Shown piece after piece: positions 17,463 through 26,287 of a stretch of DNA of 64,000 bases. The stretch covers positions 124,906 through 188,905 of the forward strand of contig NZ_LMLA01000008.1 of the NCBI RefSeq assembly GCF_001421765.1, given 5' to 3'. This DNA comes from Sphingomonas sp. Leaf32. GTDB taxonomy: Bacteria > Pseudomonadota > Alphaproteobacteria > Sphingomonadales > Sphingomonadaceae. The translations under genes were made by a program, and so were the position numbers. Numbering within the stretch: the first letter of the stretch is position 1; every line of letters starts with the position of its first letter. The notes under the pieces are model-generated. The model did no database searches, had not been told where the DNA came from, and was given only the letters and a program-made list of their open reading frames with translations.

Positions 17463-20074
17463 TAGGCGTCGAGTGCTTCCCGAACCTTCCTTGCCAGTTC
17501 GTCGACGCCGAACGGCTTGGGCAGCAACCGCGTGCCGGGGTCCAGCACGCCGTTGTGGACCACCGCGTTGCGGGTATAGCCCGTCGTGTACAGCACCCGC
17601 AGGTCGGGGCGCATCGCCAGCGCCCGGTCGGCCAGTTCGCGGCCGGTCATGCCGGGCATCACGACGTCGGTGAACAGCAAGGTGACGCGCACCCCCTCCT
17701 CCAGCAGCGCCAGCGCCTCCGCCCCGTTCGAGGCGTGCAGGACGCCGTAGCCGAGGTCGCGCAGCACCTCGACCGAAAAGCTGCGGACGCGCGGTTCGTC
17801 CTCGACCACCAGCACCGTTTCGCCCGGTTCGCCCCGGCGGACCGGCTGCATCGTCGCGCGCGGCGTCGGCGTCGGTTCCTCGCCATAGAAGCGCGGCAGG
17901 TACAGGCGGACGGTCGTGCCGACATCGGGTTCGGAATAGATGCGGACATGGCCGCGCGACTGGCGGACGAAGCCGAAGACCTGGCTCAGCCCCAGCCCCG
18001 TGCCCCGTCCGACCGGCTTGGTGGTGAAGAACGGTTCGAACGCCTTGGCCAGCACGTCGCTCGCCATGCCGGTGCCGGTGTCGGTGACGGCGATCATGAC
18101 GTACTGCCCGGCGGCCATGTCGGCCTCGCGCGCATAATCGTCGCCGACATGGGCGTTGGCGGTTTCGATGGTCAGCTTGCCGCCATCGAGCATCGCGTCG
18201 CGCGCGTTGACCGCCAGGTTGACGATCGCGTTCTCCAACTGCCCGCGATCGGCCTCCGCCCGCCACAGCCCGGCGCTCAACACCGTCTCCACCGCGATCG
18301 GTTCGCCCAGCGTCCGGGTCAGCAACTCGGTCAGGTCGGTGATCAGCCGGTTGCCCTCGACCGGTTCGGGCGACAGCGGCGACTGGCGCGAAAAGGCGAG
18401 CAGGCGCTGCGTCAGCGCGGCGGCGCGGGTGGCCCCGTCCTTCGCCGCCTCGACATAGCGGCCCACGTCGCCGCGCCCGGCGGCGATGCGGCGCTCGATC
18501 ATGTCGAGGCCGCCGATGACGACGGCCAGCATGTTGTTGAAGTCGTGCGCGATGCCGCCGGTCAACTGGCCGACCGCCTCCATCTTCTGCAACTGGCGCA
18601 CCTGCGTTTCGGCGGCGGCGCGGGCGCTGGCGGCATTGTGCAGTTCGGTGGCGACCCGTTCGAGCTGCGCATCCTGCCGCCCGACCTTCGCCTCCAGCCG
18701 GACGAGCGCGTCGGCGCGCTGGACGGTGACCCAGCTGATCTCGGCCACTTCCTGCAACAACGCGATTTCACCGGGCAACCAGTGGCGCCGGGTGCCGTGC
18801 CCGACGACCAGCAACCCTTCGAGCCGACCGTCATGGCGCAGCGGTACGCACAGGCCGGAGACGGCGGAGTAGGAGGAGGCTTCGCTTTCCTCGAACGCCG
18901 GGTCAGTCGCGAATTCATCGGACGCGATCGTTCGCCCGGCGCGCAGCAGCGCGGTGTTGCTGCGTCCGAACCGGTCGAGCGAATGTTCGCCGGCCAGCGG
19001 CGGCAGGACGCCATCGTTCCACCCGCCGGTATAGCGCACGCGGTTCGCCGCTACCCGGGCGAAACCGACACGGTCGACGCGCAGCCATTCGCCCAGCGAC
19101 CGGGCGGTGAACCGCATGATCGCGGCGGGATCGGTCGCGGCGCGCTGGCGTGCGCTGAGCGACAGGACGAATTCGCGCTCGGCCTTGGCCGCCAGTGCCG
19201 CCAGTTCGGCCTGCTTGCGGTCGTCGATGTCGTAGCTGACGCCAGGGAACCGGACCGGTCGGCCGACTTCGTCAAAGGTACAGCGCCCCTGTGCCGATAC
19301 CCAGCGGCAACCGCCGTCGCGGTCGATGACGCGATATTCGGTTACCAGCGTGCCGTCGCCCGCCGGGTCCATCGCCCGCTCGATCGCGCGCTGCGTTTCG
19401 GGCAGGTCGTCGGGGTGCAGCCCCTCGAAGAAGGTCGCGATCGGCGCGCCATTCTCCGCCATTTTCGGATCGACACCATAAAGCAGCGCGAAGCGGGTGT
19501 CGGCGCGGACGATATCGGCCTGCACGTCCCAGTCCCACGCGCCGATATTGCGCCCGGCCGACAGCGCCAGCTGCAACCGTTCGTCGGCCGCGGCGCGTTC
19601 CCGTTCCGCCACGACGCGCGCGGTCGTCTCCCCGGTCACGCACAACAGCCCGGCGATCCGCCCGGCATCGTCGAAGGCGGGGGAATAGGTGAAGCTCCAC
19701 CAACTGTCCTCCGGTTCGCCGGTACGGGCCAGGTCGAGCTTCATGTCCGTCGCGACGACATTGCCACCGGCCAGGGTCCTGTCGACCAGCGGGACCAGTT
19801 CGTCCCACAGGTTCGACCACACGACATCGAACCGTTCGCCCAGCGATCCCGCCAGCCGGACCCCCAGCAGCGGCCGATAGGCGTCGTTGTAGAAGCAGCG
19901 CAGCTCCGGCCCCCATGCCAGGAACATCGGCGTGGGGCACGACAGCATCATCGCCAGCAGCGACCGCAGCGATACCGGCCAGCCCTCGATCGGGCCGAGC
20001 GGGTGGGCCGACCAGTCATACGCGGCGATCTCCGCGCCGGTCAGGGTCTGGGTGGAAAGAGGTCCGTTTGGCAT
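17462..20074 (-). CDS. PAS-PAS-GAF hybrid sensor histidine kinase
   Basis: 870 residues, no membrane helices, so soluble. An N-terminal PAS region (about 20-160) has DWSAHPLGPIEGWPVSLR, a signature of a common sphingomonad and rhizobial kinase family. A second PAS follows (about 170-295), then a GAF domain (about 305-450), a coiled linker, the phospho-histidine His510 in GGIAHDFNNML, an ATPase domain ([22 protein letters not shown]) and a receiver with Asp803 in LLFTDVVMPG. The input signal is unknown. The gene sits between smpB and dapA and is bordered on its 3' side by a long inverted repeat. Confidence 0.9.
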   Translation of the reverse strand: MPNGPLSTQTLTGAEIAAYDWSAHPLGPIEGWPVSLRSLLAMMLSCPTPMFLAWGPELRCFYNDAYRPLLGVRLAGSLGERFDVVWSNLWDELVPLVDRTLAGGNVVATDMKLDLARTGEPEDSWWSFTYSPAFDDAGRIAGLLCVTGETTARVVAERERAAADERLQLALSAGRNIGAWDWDVQADIVRADTRFALLYGVDPKMAENGAPIATFFEGLHPDDLPETQRAIERAMDPAGDGTLVTEYRVIDRDGGCRWVSAQGRCTFDEVGRPVRFPGVSYDIDDRKQAELAALAAKAEREFVLSLSARQRAATDPAAIMRFTARSLGEWLRVDRVGFARVAANRVRYTGGWNDGVLPPLAGEHSLDRFGRSNTALLRAGRTIASDEFATDPAFEESEASSYSAVSGLCVPLRHDGRLEGLLVVGHGTRRHWLPGEIALLQEVAEISWVTVQRADALVRLEAKVGRQDAQLERVATELHNAASARAAAETQVRQLQKMEAVGQLTGGIAHDFNNMLAVVIGGLDMIERRIAAGRGDVGRYVEAAKDGATRAAALTQRLLAFSRQSPLSPEPVEGNRLITDLTELLTRTLGEPIAVETVLSAGLWRAEADRGQLENAIVNLAVNARDAMLDGGKLTIETANAHVGDDYAREADMAAGQYVMIAVTDTGTGMASDVLAKAFEPFFTTKPVGRGTGLGLSQVFGFVRQSRGHVRIYSEPDVGTTVRLYLPRFYGEEPTPTPRATMQPVRRGEPGETVLVVEDEPRVRSFSVEVLRDLGYGVLHASNGAEALALLEEGVRVTLLFTDVVMPGMTGRELADRALAMRPDLRVLYTTGYTRNAVVHNGVLDPGTRLLPKPFGVDELARKVREALDA

Positions 20075-20156
20075 ATGCCCCGCGTGTTACGCCGCCGCCC
20101 CCGCTACCGCAATGGAACGGTTCCGCTCGTTCGATTTGGCGGTGCCAGCGATCAGT

Positions 20157-21041
20157 TCAGCGCACCAGCCCGGCATGGGTCAACGCGGCGTCGACCGCCG
20201 CCTGCGACGCTGCGGACGCGGGCGTCATCGGCAGGCGTAGATCGGTCGGGAAGCCCGGACGGACGCGGCCCATCGCATATTTGACCGGCCCCGGCGACGC
20301 ATCGCTGAACAGCGCGGCGTGGAGCGGGAACAGCCGGTCCTGAATGGTCAGCGCACGGGCGAAGTCGCCGGCGGCACAGGCGTCCTGGAACTCGGCGCAC
20401 ATCGCCGGCGCGACATTTGCGGTGACCGAGATCGCCCCGACCCCGCCCATCGCCATGAAGGCGAGCGCCATGTCGTCATTGCCCGACAACTGCGCGAAAC
20501 CGGTGCCGCAGCGCATCCGGTGTTCGGCGACGCGCGCCATCTGGCCGGTCGCGTCCTTGATCCCGACCACGACGTCGGGGAACGCCTTCACGATGCGCTC
20601 GACCGTTTCGACATTGATATCGGTGATGGTGCGGCCGGGCACGTTGTAGAGGACGATCGGCAGCCCGCCTTCGCGCGCCAGCACCTCGAAATGGCGGAAC
20701 ACGCCTTCCTGATTCGGACGGTTGTAATAGGGCGGGACCAGCAGCGCGGCGGTGGCGCCCGCCGCCTTCGCCGCATGGATGTGGTGCAGTGCGACGGCGG
20801 TATCGTTCGATCCGCAGCCCGCGATCACCGGCACGCGGCCCTGTGCCTGATCGACGCAGACGCGCACGACATGGTCATGCTCCTCGATCGTCATCGTCGC
20901 CGCTTCGCCGGTGGTGCCGCAGGGGACCAGCGCGCTCGACCCGCTCTCGATCTGCCAGTCGACGAGAGCGCGGAACGATGCTTCGTCGAACCGACCGTCG
21001 GCAAACGGGGTGACGAGCGCGGGAATCGAACCGGAAAACAT
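20157..21041 (-). CDS. dapA: 4-hydroxy-tetrahydrodipicolinate synthase
   Basis: 294 residues. DapA condenses pyruvate with aspartate semialdehyde in the lysine and diaminopimelate pathway. The start MFSGSIPALVTPF is the family N-terminus. CGTTGEAAT carries the Thr pair, YNVPGRT carries the catalytic Tyr, and the Lys in VVGIKDATG forms the Schiff base with pyruvate. The ATG at 21041 is chosen by this N-terminus; the frame stays open far upstream across the opposite strand of the transglycosylase gene, which is not coding. It is divergent from the transglycosylase gene, with 69 bases between the starts. Confidence 0.96.
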   Translation of the reverse strand: MFSGSIPALVTPFADGRFDEASFRALVDWQIESGSSALVPCGTTGEAATMTIEEHDHVVRVCVDQAQGRVPVIAGCGSNDTAVALHHIHAAKAAGATAALLVPPYYNRPNQEGVFRHFEVLAREGGLPIVLYNVPGRTITDINVETVERIVKAFPDVVVGIKDATGQMARVAEHRMRCGTGFAQLSGNDDMALAFMAMGGVGAISVTANVAPAMCAEFQDACAAGDFARALTIQDRLFPLHAALFSDASPGPVKYAMGRVRPGFPTDLRLPMTPASAASQAAVDAALTHAGLVR

Positions 21042-21110
21042 GGAAAACGCGCTCCGCAGACAGGGTTTCGAGCCGAAAAGGTGGCGACAGATAGGGCGGC
21101 CTTCCATATC

Positions 21111-23147
21111 ATGTCCAGTATGCTGACCACCGTGTTCAAGAGCGCGTTCCTGCTCACCGGCGTCGCGAGCGCCGCCATGGCCGCCGGGATGTTCCGCCCC
21201 GCCGCGCAAATCGCCGTCCAGCCCCAGCCGGCACCGATGCTGCAGCAGGTGCCGGCCCCTGCCCGGCCGATGGCGCAGGCCCCGGCCTATGACCCGATCC
21301 AGCCGGTACTGGCCGACTGGAAACGGTTGCAGCAATCGGACAATTACCCCTTCACCGACTATGCCCGGTTCCTGATGGCGCATCCCGGTTTTCCGGGGGA
21401 GACCAGCCGGCGCGCGGCGGCAGAGACGGTGCTGGCCGACGGAGGTCAGGACCCGGCGACCGTGCTGCGCTTCTTCGACCGGTTCCCGCCGATGACCGCC
21501 GCCGGACGGCTGCGCATGGCGGAAGCGCTGGCGGCGAGCGGACGGATGGCGGAGGCGCAGGAGGCGGCACGTGCGGCATGGCGCCGGGGTGCGCTGCGTA
21601 CGAATGACGAGGCGAAGCTGCTCGGCCGGTTCGCTTCGGCGCTCCGGCCCGAGGATCACGATGCGCGGATGGACCGTCTGCTGTGGCAGGGGGCGACCAG
21701 TGCTGCCGGCAAGCAGATCGGCTATGTCTCTCCCGCGATGCGCCCCACGTTCGACGCGCGGATCGCGTTCCGCACCGGCGCGGCCGATGCCAGCGTGCGC
21801 GGCGAACAGGCGGGCGTCGACCGCGCCGATCCGGGCTATGTCGCCGACCGCGCGAGCTGGCTGCGCGCGACCGGGCAGTCGGTGGCGGCGCGCGCCTACC
21901 TCGCCCAGCCGCGCCGCCTGTCGCGGACGCCCGGCGATGTCGAGGAATGGCTCGAAGTCCTGCTGACCAATGCGAAGGCGGCACAGGCGGACAGCCAGTT
22001 CGACCTCGCCTGGCGCATCGCATCGCAGATCGACGATGCCTTTCCCGCCGGCACGGTCATCGCCGACGCCGCCTATGGCGAGCGGGACGACTATACCAGC
22101 CTGGCATGGCTGGCCGGCACGATCGCCCTGCAAAAGCTGAACCGGCCCGCCGATGCGACCGGCATGTTCGCCCGCTATGCCAGCGGATCGCGCACGCCGA
22201 CGGTGCGGACCAAGGGCTATTACTGGGCCGGCCGCGCGGCCGAAGCGGCCGGCGACCGGCCGACCGCCGACCGATGGTATGCGCAGGCCGCCGATCTGGG
22301 TGACCTCTATTACGGGCAGTTGGCGAGCGAACGGATTGGGCGTCCCTTGCGCGCCCCGGCGAACACCGCCGATGCGGCGGCAATCCCGGCGGCGGTCCGC
22401 GCGGCCTATATGAACAGCGACGTGGTGAAGGCGACGCGCTATCTGGGCCGCACCGGGCAATATGCCGATCAGGGGCTGTTCGTCCGCAAGATCGCGGAGG
22501 ATGCCCGCAGCGACACCGATCACGCGCTGGCGGTCGAGCTGGCGCAGGCGATCGATCGTCCCGACCTGAGTGTGATGGTCGGGCGCAGCGCATTGGTGAA
22601 CGGGCATAGCGACTATACGCTGGCGGGTTACCCGTCCGTGCCGGTCAGCGGAGCGCAGCGCGACCAGTTCACGCTGATCCACGCCATCGCGCGGCAGGAA
22701 AGCCAGTTCGACCGCACCGCCGTCAGCCGCACCGGCGCGCGCGGGCTGATGCAGTTGATGCCCGGCACCGCGCGCGAAACGGCGGGGAAGCTCGGCCTGT
22801 CGTACAATCCGTCGTCGCTGAACGATCCGGCCTACAACATGGCGCTGGGGTCCAGCTTCATCCAGCGGATGCTCGACTATTATGGCGGCAGCTATCCGTT
22901 GGCGGTGGCGGCGTACAATGCCGGGCCGGGCAATGTGAACAAATGGCTGCGCGCCAATGGCGACCCGCGCACGCCGGGCGTCGACGTGGTCGATTGGGTC
23001 GAGAAGATTCCGTACAGCGAAACGCGCGGCTATGTGCAGCGGGTGCTGGAGAATGCGGTCGTCTACGACCTGATCCATACCGACAAGGCCCGGTCGCGCG
23101 GACCCAACAACCTGAGCTGGTATCTGGGGAAGAACCGACCGGGATGA
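21111..23147 (+). CDS. soluble-type lytic murein transglycosylase, exported
   Basis: 678 residues. A signal peptide spans about 1-26 (FLLTGVASAAMAAG). A long helical region (about 50-500) resembles the superhelical U and L domains of Slt70. The C-terminal catalytic domain has Glu530 in ARQESQFD, then GARGLMQLMPGTA and AYNAGPGNVNKW. The enzyme cuts the MurNAc-GlcNAc bond in peptidoglycan to give anhydro-MurNAc ends. The first ATG of MSSMLTTV is used; a second start three codons on is also possible. The stop overlaps the greB start (ATGA), so the two are translationally coupled. Confidence 0.92.
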   Translation: MSSMLTTVFKSAFLLTGVASAAMAAGMFRPAAQIAVQPQPAPMLQQVPAPARPMAQAPAYDPIQPVLADWKRLQQSDNYPFTDYARFLMAHPGFPGETSRRAAAETVLADGGQDPATVLRFFDRFPPMTAAGRLRMAEALAASGRMAEAQEAARAAWRRGALRTNDEAKLLGRFASALRPEDHDARMDRLLWQGATSAAGKQIGYVSPAMRPTFDARIAFRTGAADASVRGEQAGVDRADPGYVADRASWLRATGQSVAARAYLAQPRRLSRTPGDVEEWLEVLLTNAKAAQADSQFDLAWRIASQIDDAFPAGTVIADAAYGERDDYTSLAWLAGTIALQKLNRPADATGMFARYASGSRTPTVRTKGYYWAGRAAEAAGDRPTADRWYAQAADLGDLYYGQLASERIGRPLRAPANTADAAAIPAAVRAAYMNSDVVKATRYLGRTGQYADQGLFVRKIAEDARSDTDHALAVELAQAIDRPDLSVMVGRSALVNGHSDYTLAGYPSVPVSGAQRDQFTLIHAIARQESQFDRTAVSRTGARGLMQLMPGTARETAGKLGLSYNPSSLNDPAYNMALGSSFIQRMLDYYGGSYPLAVAAYNAGPGNVNKWLRANGDPRTPGVDVVDWVEKIPYSETRGYVQRVLENAVVYDLIHTDKARSRGPNNLSWYLGKNRPG

Positions 23148-23626
23148 CCGAGCCGCGTCCGAACTACATCACCCCGGCGGGCTATGCCGTGTTGAAGGCC
23201 GAATATGACCAGTTGCTGGGCGAGGAACGCCCGAAGCTGGTCGACGTCATCGCCTGGGCCGCGGGCAATGGCGACCGCTCGGAAAATGGCGACTATATCT
23301 ATGGTCGCAAGCGCTTGCGTGAGATCGACCGGCGGCTCGGCTTCCTCGCCAAGCGGATGAAGGCGGCGCGGGTGGTCGATCCGACCGCGCAGACCGAACG
23401 GGGCAAGGCATGGTTCGGCGCGACCGTCACCATCGCCGACGAGGACGACAATCACCGCGTGCTGGAACTGGTCGGCGATGACGAGGCCGATGCCGGCAAG
23501 GGGCGGATCGGGTGGAACTCGCCGATGGCGCGCGCCCTGCGTGGCAGCGCGGTCGGCGATGTGCGCACCGTTGCGCTGCCGGCGGGGACGAAGGAATATG
23601 AAGTGATGGCGATCACCTATCCTTGA
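23144..23626 (+). CDS. greB: transcription elongation factor GreB
   Basis: 160 residues. Gre factors enter the RNA polymerase secondary channel and stimulate cleavage of backtracked RNA. The N-terminal coiled-coil carries the acidic tip in NGDRSENGDYIYGRKRLREID, close to the GreB rather than the GreA version. The C-terminal FKBP-like domain follows (about 80-160). The ATG at 23144 overlaps the transglycosylase stop by four bases. Pairing with a cell-wall gene looks incidental to function but probably sets expression level. Confidence 0.93.
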   Translation: MTEPRPNYITPAGYAVLKAEYDQLLGEERPKLVDVIAWAAGNGDRSENGDYIYGRKRLREIDRRLGFLAKRMKAARVVDPTAQTERGKAWFGATVTIADEDDNHRVLELVGDDEADAGKGRIGWNSPMARALRGSAVGDVRTVALPAGTKEYEVMAITYP

Positions 23627-23693
23627 CCGTCCCGTCGGGGTGGTGCTTGCCGGTAGGAACTATCGTTTCCGGTCCAAGTACAGACGATGCGTG

Positions 23694-23721
23694 TATGGAT
23701 TCCCGCCTTCGCGGGAATGAC
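23694..23721. repeat. REP-like palindrome, third copy
   Basis: This 28-base sequence has the core TTCCCGCCTTCGCGGGAA and matches the copy at 13750-13777 except for one base. It lies about 70 bases after greB and may act as a 3' hairpin for that transcript. Confidence 0.75.
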
Positions 23722-23774
23722 TTTGCCTAACAAACAACTGAGGTCCGGCAGCAGCTTCTTGTTTATGGCCTTAT

Positions 23775-23960
23775 CTATTCCCGCTCATAGCTCAGCATCT
23801 TGAGACAGCGGGCACATGTCGGCGAGGGAATGGGTACCGAAGCGTAGGAGCCGGGACCCGCCGGGGGCATCCCACGCACGCGCGCTCGAACAACCGTGCA
23901 ATGACCGCAGGCTGGGCATCTGATGAGCTGATCCGTACCGGCAATACCGACTATCATCAT
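23775..23960 (-). CDS. zinc-ribbon microprotein of 61 residues
   Basis: The unrecognised product has two cysteine pairs, CPAC at 15-18 (with a further Cys21) and CARC at 49-52, a layout that fits a zinc ribbon. AAGGAG lies three bases before the ATG at 23960 and six before a second ATG at 23957, which strongly supports translation. A longer upstream reading exists but lacks a ribosome site. The surrounding 500 bases are lower in GC than the neighbours. It is antisense to nothing and stands alone between greB and the antiporter gene. It could be a small regulator or a metal-binding chaperone. Confidence 0.55.
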   Translation of the reverse strand: MMIVGIAGTDQLIRCPACGHCTVVRARVRGMPPAGPGSYASVPIPSPTCARCLKMLSYERE

Positions 23961-24131
23961 CTGCTCCTTCCTTGCCCATAACAGACCGGCTGCGAACGAC
24001 TGGCAAGCCATCGACCAAGCGCCATGCTCGGACAACGATATTATCTACCAACGAAGCGATTCGGCAACGATTTGAAACTTGGTTGCGCCGCAGCGGTTCG
24101 TTCAATCAGTCGAACCGGTCGAGGAGACGGA

Positions 24132-25778
24132 ATGCCCCACTACACGCCGCTGATCGGAACCATCGTCACCGCCCTGGTCGCGGCCTTCGCGCTGGGGGCG
24201 ATGGCGCACAAGCTGCGGGTGTCGCCGATCGCCGGCTATCTGATGGCGGGCGTGTTGATCGGGCCGTTCACGCCGGGGTTCGTCGCCAATTCGGGCATCG
24301 CCGCCGAGCTGGCCGAAATCGGCGTCATCCTGCTGATGTTCGGGGTGGGGCTGCATTTTTCGCTGAAGGACCTGTTGTCGGTGTGGCGCATCGCCGTGCC
24401 CGGCGCGCTGGTGCAGATCGCGGTGGCGACGGCGATGGGCTGGGGATTGTCGCAGTTCCTCGGTTGGTCGCTGATGGCGGGAATCGTGTTCGGCCTCGCG
24501 CTGTCGGTTGCCAGTACCGTGGTGCTGCTGCGCGCGTTGGAGGCCCGCGCGCTGGTGCAGACCGAACGCGGGCGGATCGCGGTCGGCTGGCTGATCGTCG
24601 AGGATCTGGCGATGGTGCTGGCACTGGTCCTGCTGCCGGTGATCGCGGCGGCGGTCGATCCGGCGAAGGCCGCCGCACCGGGCGCGATCGTGACCGCCGT
24701 CGCGATGACGCTGCTGAAGGTCACCGGCTTCGTCACGCTGATGCTGGTCGTCGGACGGCGGGCGATCCCGTGGGCGCTGCACTGGGTGGTGCACACCGGA
24801 TCGCGCGAGCTGTTCCGCCTCGCCGTGCTGGCGATCGCGCTGGGGGTGGCGTTCTTCGCGGCGCTGGCGTTCGACGTGTCGTTCGCGCTGGGCGCGTTCT
24901 TCGCCGGCATGATCCTGGGCGAAACCCCGCTCAGCCGGCGCGCGGCGCAGGAGACGCTGCCGCTGCGCGATGCGTTCGCGGTGCTGTTCTTCGTATCGGT
25001 CGGCATGTTGTTCGATCCGAAGGTGCTGACGCAGCAGCCCGGTCCGCTGATCGCGACGATCGCCATCATCGTGATCGGCAAGTCCGCCGCCGCCTTCGCC
25101 ATCGTCCGCCTGTTCGGCCACCCCAACCGGACCGCCGCGACCATCGCCGCCAGCCTCGCACAAATCGGCGAATTCTCGTTCATCCTCGCCGGGCTGGGGA
25201 CGAGCCTGAACATCCTGCCGAGCGAGGGGCGCGACCTGATCCTGGCCGGGGCGATCCTGTCGATCATGGTCAATCCGTTCCTGTTCGGCGCGGTCGCCGG
25301 ACGTGGCGAGGACGCCGGCCCCGCCCGGGAACGCGAGGCAGCGCGGGAGGAAGCGCGCGAGGATCATGTCGTGCTGATCGGCGCGGGCCGCGTCGGGCGA
25401 CTGATCGCCGAAGGGCTGCGCGAGGCCGGTCGTGCCTTCGTCGTGATCGAGGATCAGGCCGATACCGCCCGCACGGCGCAAGCGCATGGGTGGAGCGTGG
25501 TGCTGGGCAACGCCCTCGACCCCAATGTGCTACGCGATGCCGGGGTGGCGCAGGCGACCAAGCTGCTGATCGCCATTCCCGGCGGGTTCGAGGCGGGTGC
25601 CATCGTCCAGCACGCGCGTGGGATGAATGCAGACCTCTACATCCTGTCGCGGGCGCATTCGGCGGAGGAGGTGCAATATCTCACCCGCCACGGCGTCGAT
25701 CAGGTCGTGCTGGGCGAGGAGGAGCTGGCGCACACCATGTTGCGTCGCGCGGAGACGGAGCGCCAGCGCACCGAATGA
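24132..25778 (+). CDS. CPA2-family monovalent cation:proton antiporter with TrkA-N domain (YbaL/KefB-like)
   Basis: 548 residues. About twelve membrane helices fill residues 5-395 and include the family segments HKLRVSPIAGYLMAGVLIGPF and VGLHFSLKDL. A cytoplasmic TrkA-N domain (about 412-530) starts VVLIGAGRVGRLIAEGL, a nucleotide-binding Rossmann motif that gates transport. The protein should exchange K+ or Na+ for H+ at the inner membrane. The ATG at 24132 is chosen for the AGGAG nine bases upstream; an earlier in-frame start has none. YbaL is the nearest named relative. No KefF-like partner gene is adjacent. Confidence 0.9.
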   Translation: MPHYTPLIGTIVTALVAAFALGAMAHKLRVSPIAGYLMAGVLIGPFTPGFVANSGIAAELAEIGVILLMFGVGLHFSLKDLLSVWRIAVPGALVQIAVATAMGWGLSQFLGWSLMAGIVFGLALSVASTVVLLRALEARALVQTERGRIAVGWLIVEDLAMVLALVLLPVIAAAVDPAKAAAPGAIVTAVAMTLLKVTGFVTLMLVVGRRAIPWALHWVVHTGSRELFRLAVLAIALGVAFFAALAFDVSFALGAFFAGMILGETPLSRRAAQETLPLRDAFAVLFFVSVGMLFDPKVLTQQPGPLIATIAIIVIGKSAAAFAIVRLFGHPNRTAATIAASLAQIGEFSFILAGLGTSLNILPSEGRDLILAGAILSIMVNPFLFGAVAGRGEDAGPAREREAAREEAREDHVVLIGAGRVGRLIAEGLREAGRAFVVIEDQADTARTAQAHGWSVVLGNALDPNVLRDAGVAQATKLLIAIPGGFEAGAIVQHARGMNADLYILSRAHSAEEVQYLTRHGVDQVVLGEEELAHTMLRRAETERQRTE

Positions 25779-25862
25779 TGCAACGGATCGTTTCGATCAT
25801 TGCACTTGGGGAACGACCGACCCGCTGCAATATCGGGGTCGTCGCCCCGAGGAGAAACCATC

Positions 25863-26243
25863 ATGCCCCTGCCCGCCACCCTTGCCCCGCGCCTGCTCGC
25901 CGCGATGCGGATCGTCTTCGGCCTCGTCTTCCTCAGCCATGGCGTGTCCAAGCTGTTCGGCCTGCCGCCCTTTCCGATGCCGATGAACGGGCTGCTGTAT
26001 GGCGCGGCAATCCTCGAACTGGTCGGCGGCGGGCTGCTGATCGTCGGGCTGGCGGTGCGGCCGGTGGCGTTCGTCCTGTCGGGGATGATGGCGGTCGCCT
26101 ATTTCCTGGCCCATGCGCCGCAGGGTCCGTTCCCGATCGCCAATGGCGGCGAAGCGGCGGTGCTGTACTGCTTCGCCTTCCTGTACATGGCGGCGGCCGG
26201 CGGCGGGGCGTGGAGCATCGACGCCGCCCGGCAGCGCGCCTGA
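25863..26243 (+). CDS. DoxX-family membrane protein
   Basis: 126 residues with four membrane helices. The N-terminal helix has RIVFGLVFLSHGVSKLFGL and the second AAILELVGGGLLIVGL, both standard for the DoxX/DUF2238-like group. The role of the family is poorly known; it has been tied to redox and thiol stress in some bacteria. AGGAG lies nine bases before the ATG at 25863. It follows the antiporter gene by 84 bases, so it may be in the same transcript. Confidence 0.85.
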   Translation: MPLPATLAPRLLAAMRIVFGLVFLSHGVSKLFGLPPFPMPMNGLLYGAAILELVGGGLLIVGLAVRPVAFVLSGMMAVAYFLAHAPQGPFPIANGGEAAVLYCFAFLYMAAAGGGAWSIDAARQRA

Positions 26244-26287
26244 CGGTTTCGGTCGCACGCGCGCCGCGAGTGCGATAGACGGGCGGC

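Noticed and set aside
16478..20284. Open frame of 1268 codons on the plus strand across smpB and the hybrid kinase
   Set aside because: It crosses several true genes and a repeat and has shadow composition.
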